From assembly GCA_963514095.1 (NCBI GenBank), contig OY741282.1, positions 12,077,847-12,141,846 on the forward strand: DNA of 64,000 nt. Direction: 5' to 3'. Each line of letters begins with the position of its first letter. The stretch's first letter is position 1. The DNA comes from Eutrigla gurnardus (Eukaryota; Chordata; Actinopteri; Perciformes; Triglidae). The notes below the pieces were generated by a model. The model was given only the letters and a program-made list of their open reading frames with translations. It did not search any database and had not been told where the DNA came from. Of the stretch, positions 13,935 through 25,600 are shown piece by piece. The position numbers and the translations under genes were made by a program.

Positions 13935-16900
13935 CATGACGGAGAGAGAGAGAGATGAGAAAATAGTCTTCAACCAATCACAGCCTTCAAGTCTCCTTAT
14001 GGAAAAGGTTACAGCACTCCTCCTCCCCTTCCCAAGTCACCGTAACTGTAATTTCAGGTCATTCTGTCTTTCACATCTTTATTACTCAACACACCAGATG
14101 TAAAGAATATAACCTGTTAGCTCTGCACCTGGCTGATATATATATACATACACACACATACATACACACACTCCTATAGCCATTCAACCCTATAGTATAA
14201 CTGAAGAGTAGTTGCCACTTTTCAAAGATCGTGTTAACTTTGTGTGATCTCCGATGAATGGCTCCTTACAAAAACTTTTCCACACCGTCCGGTTTGTCAA
14301 ACCTGACACTGCGATCACATCAAGCCCACTCACAAACATCCAGCACTCAAACCAGACAGGAGGCCCTCTCTGGCCGACCGTGGACAATGACTCTAGCTCC
14401 ATCTTCTGGTAGTTAAGTTAAGTGCAGCGGTAAATAGGATGTGTGAAAAGGCTTTTCTTTGGGCTGGCACTAAAAAAAGATTTAGGGAAAGAAAAGATGT
14501 TTAAGAAAAGTCATTTAAAAGAGAAATTGCTTTATATAAAGTAAAGCAATGTAAAGCGATACTTTTCTTTAATATTAACAAGATAATATTGGGTTATGTG
14601 GCCACAGTTATGCATGAAAAGCTTTTATCAGCTGGAGAAAATAGGACAAATTAAACATTTTTTTATACATGGGATTATATAATGGAAAGCATTAGCACTT
14701 GTGCATTACCCTTTCAGGGTGAAATTGACAAGGTGATTATAATAGTGATGGATATGCTTGTAATTAATGTGTTTTGATTATTTTATTAAATTTTGTTCAT
14801 CGTTGTGGGAGAACTAAAAATGCTGCACATACATTTTCAGCCAATTAGAGAATAATTCAATATGTCCAAAGCATTGCAATGTCAAACAAAAATATTAATA
14901 ATGTAAAATATAATAAAAAATGTTTAAGTTTTTAAGGCATCCTCAAATACTGGTTAAATATGACTAATGATGAATAAAATAATTATTTGGCGTGGCCAGC
15001 ATCTCAAGAGCTCTGTCTTAACAAGTTGTGTCATCTTGTTATCCGGGGTTTGTCTTAAGCTTTCTCCTACTTCAATGTCCAGTGATTATTTAGATTTTTG
15101 GTGTTTCTCTGATCCTGGGGAAGACAGATGAAGTGCGTAACCACAGAGAGACAGAGTGCTCACAGAGGGTGAAAAGAGCGTCTGGGAAAACATTCCTTAG
15201 ACAAGGAAAGGAGAGACGGGATAAAAAAAAAAAGGAAGAACGGAAAGATGTGGTAATAACATTTTTCAATATGCTCAGTATTTAACGATATCAATCGAAA
15301 CCCAGATTACGCTGCACTGACATTGCTCGAGTTAAACTGACTAAACGGATAAATAAATAGTTGTTTTTGTAGGTGAGACACTTTCACTGCCGTATAGGGC
15401 GAACGCATGAACGAACACGACTGCCGTTGTATTATCAGCAGTTTGACATTCGACATAATCACACTCACCCTGAATGTGCATATCTTTACGAGTACATTGA
15501 TTTTTGTTCACCTTTACATTGAAATCCCATTAACCCAAAGGTATCGTCATGATACGGTCAAAGCAAAACACGCCTCTGCTCTTCCAATTCATCAATAATG
15601 TAAAACAGATGACTGGGGCGATGGGGTGGCGTTGGAAAGGGTTGAGAGTATTGTGGATGATAAAAATGTTTTAAAGAATAATTGTATTTAGTGTGTAATA
15701 GAAAGAGACTGATATAAGAGGTGGTAGAGTTTAAGAGGAAATGTGGTGGAGGGAAATGTATTCAAAGTGCTCGGTAAAGCCAAGGGTCGCTTTAGGATCT
15801 GAGCCAGAGAGGAGCGGAAGGTGTTGACTAGATGCAAACGAGTTGGCCCCATCGAGGAGCGACAGTGGAGCTGATAACCCACTTTCCACCCACCCAGAGA
15901 GGATGTCTTTATAAGGGCTTTCTGACGGGGCCCCAGGCACCTGAGAATCCCCAAAAATAACCCTCTCTGAGTCCTGATCCAATGTGGCTCCATGCCAACA
16001 TGTTTCCCCCCTTAACGGCACAACACACAGTGGTGTCTCTTGTACTCTCAGTCAGTCATTCATACAAACAAATCCTCTCATTTAACGTTAGCTTTCTTAA
16101 TTGTGGATTAATTGCATTGATTGATGAAAGGACGTAAATATTTTTGGGCAGACCTGCAGGATCAAACCGTCAGCTCTCAAGAGACTTTGTTGAACTCTGA
16201 CCAATGGTTGTATATTTAACCGACTTCACCACATATAGATTCATGTGCCATTTTTCTACTTTAGAACACACACACAACAATCCCAAGAACCTCTATTTTC
16301 AGGGTTTGCGGTCACAATGACACAAAATATGGAAAGTGTGGGAAGATGGTGAGGGTAATAAAAAAGAAAAAGAGGTGCAAAACAGAAAAAAAAGAGGCCC
16401 TTGCGTGCTGGCTGTATTTCATTTTCATGGCACAAAGGCAAGCAGCGGAAACACTGTCTTGCAGCTTGCTTTAGACGTAATAGTCCCTGCTGAAAAGCCT
16501 CTTTCCTTTCTCAGAGGGTGCATCCAGATTTACAGCTTGACAGCAGTAACAGATCATGGCGGAGACGCAGCTCTCTGGCAATGAAAGACGCTCTTTACGT
16601 TTGCTATTGGCAGGTGGTGGTTTTCAGGCGGCATGGTTTTTATTTTTTTTAATCAGAATGCACAGGATTGGACGCTCGAACAGAGAGTTATAATGAGACG
16701 GCGGAATATTTATGTCGAACATCTGCAAATCCGAAATAATCGTAAATTGTCCCGACACTTTCAAACCCACAGCAAGTCACGGACATATTTAAATAATTTT
16801 GACTAAACATCCCAAAAATAATTATTACAAATGAGACTGTTGCTACAAGTGAAGCCGTGCAGATGTGGCTTGTTTAGCCAAGTTAGGAGATTGCTGCAGG

Positions 16901-18480
16901 TCAGGAGGTTCCCAGTTATCTGGATTAATAGGAACATACCTGGAAAGAGTTTAAAAGAGAGGTTTGGTTTGTGCACACCGTATGGTATATAGTTTATACA
17001 ACTTTGTATAGGTTTGGTATAACATATAGGCTATGCATAGTTTGGTACTTGAGTAACCAATTATTAGAAGACGTTAACTAGGACATCATGTCTCAAAAAA
17101 GTGTACTTTTCATTCACAGTGGTAACTGCTAGTTCCATTTCTGAATTTCAGCTTGTCACACTTCATCATCGAAAATGTTTAGGGTTTTCAAAGGGATTCA
17201 GATCTGTGTGATCATTTTTCCAATCTGGTTCTTATTCAACTCACTGTATATGGCCTAGAGCCAACACAACCCGAACAGACGTCTCTATCTCTAATTAGGA
17301 CGTTTCTGGCCCCGAGAAAGTCTCCGTGACTACAGTTCTCCCCTTGCGATCAAACTAATTTAAGGTTCCCTTTAAGCATCTGCATGTTAAGTTGTTCCAA
17401 ACATCTTCATGAGCTGCCTGTTGTCCAAAACAAAGCCACAGCACTGTAATTATAATATGACAATAAACCGAGCTAACCAGCAGTTGAACCTAACAACGTC
17501 TATAGCTCCACCCAGTCTGAGCGGGGCAGCAATGTTTGCCCTTCATAAAAAATAACAACAACAACAACAATAACAAAAAAAAGTGCCGTTGAAGACATTC
17601 GTTAATGAGTTGTCAGCAGTTTTCTACATGGGGAGAATGAAATTGCTGAGGCGAGAGCAGCTAATGTCAGTCATGTTGGCCCTGTCATTCCTCAAGTGGC
17701 CTTTTGCCTCGTAAGCGATAGCCTGAGAAAGGGCAACAATCTTATCATAGCAGGGAGCACACAGAGGAGAGCCAGACTGCAGGGACAGAATACAACAGAC
17801 TCAATACAAGCACACATCTACAAACAGATCACTGCTTTAATAATGGATTAAAATGAATGAGATCAAATCTCAACATGTTGCTGGTTCAGTTATGAGGATG
17901 TTTTTTACCGGATTACAAAGCGTTTACGAATTTAAAGGAACATTTCACTTCAGTACAGTGTGCAGATCTTTTGTCTGACCTGTAGTTCATTTTTTTCAGC
18001 ACCAGTAAAACGTTTTGGATGTCTGCACTCATGACTTTTTACCTTAAATTTCTATCTTTGAGGCAGCTACTAGTTATAATTCATATAGCAATGTTATGAA
18101 AATCAACTTGCAGAGATGTTACTGATGTGGTAACTCAGCTGCAAGCAGAGACAGTTTCAAAAACCGTCCTCGTTAGTGCACTTGAGGACAGGCGGCCGAG
18201 TTTTATGAGTTTGCTCATGAGCCATGTTGTCAGAAAATCAAACACGGACAATTAAGAAGCATAAAAATACAGATTTTTTTTTTTCTGGGATGAAAAGTGC
18301 AGCTGGTCCATGTGTGGATACTTTGGACCAACAAGTAGGGAAGTGCTTTTCTATAAGACACTGGGATAAACTGAAACAAATAGGTCCATTAATGGGAAAT
18401 GAGTCGGTTGGCAAAACCAAGACCAGCAGTAATTACAAATATACACATGTCATGAATTAACTACAAAATGTGGTTACTTT
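13935..18480. other. Non-coding stretch, no gene recognised
   Basis: AT-rich sequence with short CA and AC runs and A-rich tracts. No coding exon, tRNA or recognisable transposon end was found. The block near 17.63-17.77 kb is less AT-rich and looks information-dense, so it may be regulatory, but this is only an impression. Confidence 0.55.
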
Positions 18481-18483
18481 CAC

Positions 18484-18485
<2 letters not shown>

Positions 18486-18534
<49 letters not shown>
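18486..18534. repeat. (TA)n microsatellite, about 24 units
   Basis: An uninterrupted TA dinucleotide run. It is self-complementary and therefore able to extrude as a cruciform or cause replication slippage. Confidence 0.97.
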
Positions 18535-18539
<5 letters not shown>

Positions 18540-19699
18540 GCATGGTCAATTATTTCAATTTCAGGCCTGTCAAATTGCAGACAATGAAAAGACAATGTCA
18601 TCTGCAGCTACACACAGCTGCGACTACTGCCGAGCATTTATATCCCACTGTTCTGAGAGCAGCGGTGCTCTAAAGCGCAGGCTCTTTGGCATATCTCAAG
18701 TGGATGCTGTGTCAGTCCTGGGAACTCTAAACAAAGATAAAGCTGCTGTTCCTGATGACTGGAGAGCTGCTGAAGCACCAGAGAGCGCTGGGACGGGGAG
18801 AGGGGGCCATCAGATAGACAAGGAGGGGTGAGGGATGGTTTCACGGAGGATGGGATATGAGGTAAAGGCAGGCTGCAGCGCAGTATCTCTGCATGAGGAT
18901 TAACTGATATCGTCGGCAACATGACCTCCTTCACTCCAGTTTGTTCTGGTCCCAGATAGGTGGGGGACAGACAGTACAAATGCCCTATCTGGATGTTGCT
19001 CTCCACAAATAACGTTTTATAGCCAGCCCATGGTCAGCTCAGGTGTGTGTTTCACCAGTGGGTTGAAACTCTTACAGTGGCAATTCAAAACACGCCCTAA
19101 GCAACTTCAAAATCAACAACCGCACTTCCTCGGGTCCTCAGCAATACACTTGCCATGACGTGTTTTCATCACACGCCCAGTCTCAATACTCAGAAACACC
19201 AGTGAAATACACTCTGATTCCCGGACAAAATACACCAGAGTTAGACAAGGCAGGCAACTGCATCAGACCCCCATCTAAAAGGGCCCTGAATAGCTATAGA
19301 TTTATATTGTTGAATTATGATACTATTCTAAGTCATTATATCCCCCAAATAACTTACAAAAGTCCTCCAAAGCACTTAAAAATATGCAACTCAACTGTTT
19401 CAACATTCTGCTAATGCATTTACCTTGCAGATTCAGATTTTACTAGAAAATATAACAATATGTTATTATGATTATTCATTAAACTGTCCAGCATATTAGA
19501 AATAAAAGCTCCATCTTGAACAGACATTAAGTAGTCTACGTGGTGCTAATAATTTAATGCCTCTTTTACTCATCACTTGACATAAACATTTAGTTCAGGA
19601 CTTTTACTGTGTGGTATAAATTGTTTTACAGTAGTTTTACTATTAAATAAGCTGCATTCACAACATCTATGAGTCAGTCTCGGCCCATGGCTGTCAACC

Positions 19700-19771
19700 G
19701 GCTAGCAGCTAAGGCTAATCTAAGGCTAGCGGCTAAGGCTGGAAGCTAAGGCTAAGCTAAGGCTAGCAGCG
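19700..19771 (+). repeat. Degenerate GCTAAGGCTA tandem array
   Basis: The motif GCTAAGGCT recurs at least five times in about 70 bp, interspersed with GCTAGC and GCAGC variants. It is a short degenerate minisatellite in non-coding sequence. Confidence 0.75.
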
Positions 19772-20065
19772 AATTGTTTACAAACAGTGCAAACAATGGC
19801 AACCGTGTTATGGCAATTAGTGTTGCGTTAAGTAAATACAGTAAAAACTTACACGATTTGAGTTGCAATGACAGAATAGCACTGTTCCCGAGGGCTTCCT
19901 GCAAGCTACCTGCTCGTTGACTTTGGGGAAGTGAGAAAAAGGTCGGTCCTAACTTTAGCTAGCATCCATGTAGCATTAGCAGGCTACGTTCAACGTACAG
20001 CAGCGAAAGTGAACTTCAATGAATGAGCCGTTAGCTTGACCCTTGACCCTGCTGCATATAGATTA

Positions 20066-20124
20066 TTAAAAATAAGTGCGTGTGTGTATATGTGTATTTA
20101 TATATACACACACTTATTTTTTAA
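20066..20124. repeat. Imperfect inverted repeat (hairpin)
   Basis: Left arm TTAAAAATAAGTG and right arm CACTTATTTTTTAA are complementary apart from one extra A. The inner segments TGTGTGTATAT and ATATACACACA extend the stem, leaving a loop of about 10 bases. It could be a MITE remnant or an isolated hairpin. No target-site duplication was identified. Confidence 0.6.
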
Positions 20125-20231
20125 AGTGTCAATCTAACCCATTTGAGTATATGCTAATTAAAGGAAATAAATGTTAGCTAATTCCACGAATAATAAATAC
20201 TGTGAAGCTATTTCAAAAGAAAAAATAGATT

Positions 20232-20267
20232 TAGATGAGTATTACAATTTAGATGAGTATTACAATT
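20232..20267. repeat. 18-bp direct duplication
   Basis: The unit TAGATGAGTATTACAATT occurs twice in perfect tandem, followed by a T run. This is a local slippage-type duplication. Confidence 0.85.
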
Positions 20268-20269
20268 TT

Positions 20270-22000
20270 TTTTTTTTTACAGTTTATCTGTGTTAACACT
20301 ATATTAACAATATGAAATTGTATGAATTTAAAAATATTTTCTCTATACTTATGAGTAACATAACTATTACCATCTCAAAAAGTTATTAGAAATATATTAA
20401 TAATACCTGGTTGTCATTTATGCAATATTGATGCAGTTGTGGCTCTTCATAAACTGCAGAGCAACCCTAAACTTTGTTTGCTTTATCCCCTAGACAGACT
20501 AACTGGTGTGTTTTATGAACGTGTTATTTGGAAGATCCCCCCTGCTATGAAATATGACGGTGTTCTGGTCTGTGTCCCGTTGACAATCTCCATGGTGACT
20601 GCCGTGTTTGGACCAAATACATCACCCACCTACCACCCATTTTCTTACATCTTTAGCAGCATTCACTCAGCGGGTGGAAGGCACAAATCTCAGCCCTTGA
20701 TTCAGTGCAGCCATGAATAACCTACGATGGCACGTACGCATATCATCCAAAAGGCAGCGAGCACCTTAACCACATCCAGATGGACGGAGCTACTCGTCTC
20801 CCTCACGTCCATCGGTGTAGTGCTGCTCTCTCCTCTGAGGTTGCTGTGCATGTGGTCATGTTTTGCACCTTCCCGCTCAAGACATGAGAGAATGGCCCTT
20901 TGGCGGGATGATCCACTGTTGAATCTTCTGCAGGAAATGAATTACACGATCATTTGACGTGCGGCCATAAAAAAAAAGTTGGACATGATGCTTCTCAGAT
21001 GTGAGTCAACCAGCACAACACTGACAACAAAACCTCAAGTTTATTGTGATACCGTTGAGCATAATCAATTATTTTAAATAAAGTTAAACTATGACTATCT
21101 ACCTTATGTCTTAATATGAATTAATAGCACGTTTAATTGAATTTAGTGAAAATCTAAACAAAAACAAATATATTTAAATAAAGTTTTAAAGCAAAGGAAT
21201 GGCAGATGCCAAAAGCAAGATGTTTAACAATTCTAATATGACAAAGGGGGCATATTTCTAATTGTAAGATACAATGAACACATGAAAAAATATTAAGACC
21301 TTTTATAATCCCCAAATTAAATAAAATGTATTGTTTAGGCATCTAAATTATATCTGAATACAAATATTGAAGGCAGTTCTTGCATCTCATAACATATTTA
21401 TCACAAGGTTCTCACTTTTTTCATCCCTTTGCTGCATTTCTTCTGGAACAAGTCATGAACATTTTTGACATTCTCATACACTTGCAGTGCCAGTTTTCCA
21501 CCAAAAGAGTGCAGCAGCATACCTTATGACGATGCTGTACTATTTTTAACTACTTATTTATTAGCAGAAAATGAATAATAGAAAATCCTCGGCCTACATA
21601 TGACAAAACGGGCAGCTTCAACTCTTTCACTGCACACATAATTTGGTGGGAAAACAACATTACAAAAGAGATGAATAATGCAAAGCTGAATGTTTGGGAC
21701 CGTGCAGTCACCCTAAAGAAGCAAGAGTCAGTTCTGAGGTTCACAGAAAAAAACCCACTCACACAAACCAGTCCCTCATTTGTCATTCACATCATCCACT
21801 GGAGCAGAAACTGGGAGCAATCCAGACTTTACACCAGTGGGAAGAAACGACATACGGACAAATATGAAGGCTGAAGACAGGGAACAAAGTCACATCAAAC
21901 ATCCCTTTCAAAGTCTGTGGTTACGCAGACTGGGCTTTCATTTAAAACGGCAACTAAATGTAGAAAAAGACACCAGATAGAGAATGTCAGACCACAGCTC
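20270..22000. other. Non-coding stretch left of ddx54, no gene recognised
   Basis: AT-rich DNA with no protein-like frame. Its right part abuts the predicted 3' end of ddx54. Confidence 0.55.
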
Positions 22001-22019
22001 CCCTGATACTATAACCCGG

Positions 22020-22025
22020 TTTAAT
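22020..22025 (-). terminator. ddx54: Candidate ddx54 polyadenylation signal (ATTAAA)
   Basis: The plus strand reads TTTAAT, which is ATTAAA on the coding (minus) strand, about 580 nt beyond the ddx54 stop codon. It is the nearest hexamer found downstream. The 3' end itself was not confirmed, so a more distal signal may be used. Confidence 0.3.
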
Positions 22026-22601
22026 GGACCTATATTGTCATACCATATGTAGCAAGACGTTCTCACATCTTAAAGATTTTCTTCCAGACCCACATAAACC
22101 TGCTTTTTAACAGTTATGGACCAGAACCAGTATTGTCAAGGGCAGATCATACACTTAACAGTCCCTCCTCATAGATCACCTTCAAGAAGGAAAATGTTTA
22201 TATATTAAGTCACATCATAAACACACTTTTGTTTGTTGTATTAACGTGCAACCGACTGCAATTGAAGAAGACTCAAACTCCATACTGTCTTAGTCACATC
22301 TATATTTTGACATCAGTTAATTGTGTGTATAGAAATATCGCAGCACTGAAAAACATGAATCTGCCAACACGCATTAAAGAGGAAACTCCAGTTCATTGGA
22401 TTCTCATACGTACTCAAATTTAGAGTTCAGGAGTTCATCTCTACAGTGTAGAAATGCTTTCCTCAACCCATCTTCTCCTTTACACAATAATCATGAAGAT
22501 GATCAGGGAAGATGATGGTGTTCATCATCCAGTCATCGTCATGGTGTCTCGACCGTCTCACGCCATCGTCCCTCTGCGACAATCCTCCCTCCCTGTCCTC
22601 C

Positions 22602-25600
22602 TCAGAGTTTCTTCCTCATCTTCCCCTTCTTTTGACCACCGCGTCCAAAACCAGACTTCTTCACTTCTCCGAGCCACTGTTTGTTCTTGCCACGGGCATT
22701 CTTCAGGCCTCCGCCTTGCAGGAACTGGTGCTTCTGGTCTTTCTTGCGCTGCTTCAGGATCTGCTGGTTCGTCTTCAGCTCTGAGCGCACTCTGCTGCCA
22801 TCCGGCGTCCTCTGCGATCCTGCAGGGCTCTGGTAGTTGGGATTACGACCACGACCCCGACCACCGCCGCGGCCACCGCCCCGAGCACCGCCACCGCCGC
22901 GGCCACCGCCCCAAGCACCACCACCATCGCGACCACCGCCCCAAGCACCACCACCATCGCGACCACCGCCCCGAGCACCACCACCGCCGCGACCACGACC
23001 ACGACCACGACCTGGGAGACGGATGATACAGAAACAAGGATTTAAAAAAGTTTTTGACCCCCAAAAAAGAACATACTACATACATACTAATGACTTGCAT
23101 TGTAGAAAGTAACTTATCTTGCAGGTGGGAAATCTAGATGAGATATCCATCCATTCAATATATGGCTGGTTAGCTTAGCACAAAAGACAGGAAGGGCTAA
23201 CCTGGCAAAATCCTCCTCAAGCTCACTAATTATCACTATTTAACATGAGATTTTATGGGTGTATCAGATCATTTAATATATGAGAGACATTTGAATCAAT
23301 GATTACTGTTTTGGTCCATTAGATCTAAACGGTTTAATTCTAAAGTGTAAAAGTTAAGACAACAGTTGTTCTCCTACCTCCTCCTGGCCTCCTCCCTCCT
23401 CGTGCTCCTCCTTCTCCATCGGAGCCAGATCCTCCATCCTCCACCTTGTATCTTTTCTTCCAGTCCTCATAACTGACGTGTAGTTAAGTTATGCAACGTC
23501 TCAACAACGCATCTTAATATCATCATAGTGGGAGAGAACAGTAATAGTAAACATGTACACAAAGAGGATACAAGTTCTTCTTGTTCTTCTTGTTCTCAAT
23601 AACCTGTCCCCCATCCAGCCTGAGCTTCTTCTTCTGGTCCTCCTTCCCTGCTTCTCTCACAAAGCGCTTCCTCTTACGGTCCCTGCAAATGATAGAGAGA
23701 CACTTAATTATAGTAAGAAAAGAAACGTCAGGTGTCAGAAAGAGGAGGAGAGATTTAGAGTCAAATTTCATGGTTTCACCATTTCATGATGTTCTTGTGC
23801 TGGTTTAATTTGTTTCCATCATCTCCCATGAGGTCCAGGACAGCTGAGGAGGCCTGCTGCTCGAAGGCAGTGCCCTCTCCACCGAGACTTAACCTAACGC
23901 CACACGGAACACGAGTCACAGGTTATCACACACAGACAATACCTTTAAAATCATCATTTTTTTCACCTCTAAATAAATGTTTATGGTTCAGGCCTCACCC
24001 TCTCTCAGAGTTGAAGTCTTTGGGCCTGTAGGGGATGTAATACTCCTCGTCTTTGCCGGACTGCCTGCTCCTCTTCTTTTCTCCTTCTCCATCTTCCTGC
24101 ATGCTTCTCTTCTTCCCGCCTACTACCACAGAGAACACCTCCTGGTGGACACATGAAGAATTACATGTTAAGCAAAGTGTGTACAAAATGAGGATTTGCA
24201 ACAATAATTTAACACATAGTAGAGATGCTGCTCTGGATAATTAAAACTGTTTAAGTAGTATCAAATATATTTTTAAAGCTGCATTGATTAATTGATTCAA
24301 AGATTAGTCGATCAGGAAGTGTTTTTCTAAATGAATAATCCATTTGCTTGTTTGGATCCTTGGTTTCAAATCATATTACTGCAGAGGTATGAGTTTCTTG
24401 CCTGTATATCGCCCTCGTTTTCGTCCATGGTGTATGTGACATCATCGTCACCGGCGGTGGTGGCCTTGACGGGCTCGTGCAGCTTGCTTTCTGCAGCCAG
24501 GCAGACTCTCTGCTTGCTGAATTTGTCCACCAGCCGCGTGTCCTTGGAGCGTTTGGCCCGCATCACCACACCAGCCTGTGTCTTACTGTTAGCGTTGATT
24601 TCAAAGATGGTCTGCAAGACGACAAAAGGAGGAGGTTTTTATAGGTAATAACAGCTTAGTGCGAAATCACAGCACAATGAGATATCTTCACTTTTAGTAA
24701 CTGTGACTCACTGATTTGGATTTGTAGACTTTGATTGCATCGACTATTTGAAGGCGCTCCAGTTCCATTTCCTCCAAACCTGCCCCTGAAACAAGATCAA
24801 TCAAAAGGCCATTACAAACTACTGCCTGAGTGCCATCGTCACTACTCTCTTCATAGTCGATCCCCCTCCAAACTGACCTAGTATTGGATGGACCGCCATG
24901 CTGGACAGATCTGTGTTTTTGACCCGCCTGATGGACTCAGGAGACGGGTTTGGTCGAGACTTGAGATACTGCTTGTAGGCGTTCTCTGAGACATGGTGCA
25001 CATTTTGAAGATCCAGAGAGTTTTCGTGGGCTGTAAACAGATGTGAACTTTCGTCGTCCAGGATGCTCTGAGGGACCCGACCCCACACACCCTCCATATC
25101 TGGAGATGGGAAGAAGAAAGCTTCAGATCGAAGTCACGGCAGAGTCAAAGATCGTGCCAGCAGGCATTCTACGAAGACTACCTTGTGTGTGTTCAGGTGT
25201 CGCGAACTGAACAGGCCTTCCAAGGAAGAGGTGAAGGTCATAGACAAAAGGCATCTCATCTGGACAAACCATACTGTAGGCTACGCCACTGCGTCCAGCA
25301 CGTCCCACACGGCCTGATGGGAAAAGACAGGTGATGACCGACGGCCAAGTAATCCTCATTCATCTTATAATCCTTAAATTTGGGACAAATCAAGATTCAC
25401 TGTATAAGTCGCTCACCAACTCTATGCAAGAAGAGCTTGGGCTTGGAGGGGAAGTTGTAGTTGATGACGTTGTCCAGCATGGGGATGTCGATACCACGAG
25501 CGGCAACATCCGTCACAATTAGCACCATGGCTTTCCGGTGCACAAATTTCCCAATATTGATCTTTCTGGCGGTCTGATCGAGAGCGCTGTAGATGTAGGC

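Noticed and set aside
13663..14103. 146-codon frame across the G-rich tract
   Set aside because: Its length comes from Gly/Arg-rich translation of the simple repeat and it shows no domain.
1..22000. Hidden protein-coding gene in the left third
   Set aside because: No frame showed a recognisable family or a chain of phase-compatible splice sites; distant exons of a large gene or a non-coding RNA cannot be excluded without transcript data.
22857..22976. Four 30-bp repeats considered as a CRISPR-like array
   Set aside because: The units are directly adjacent with no spacers, are in frame within a helicase exon, and the window is eukaryotic.
22454..23112. Plus-strand frames rich in Pro-Arg or His-Arg over the ddx54 last exon
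   Set aside because: They are antisense shadows of the RGG-coding repeat; the minus-strand frame joins ddx54 exon 19 in phase and matches the family C-terminus.
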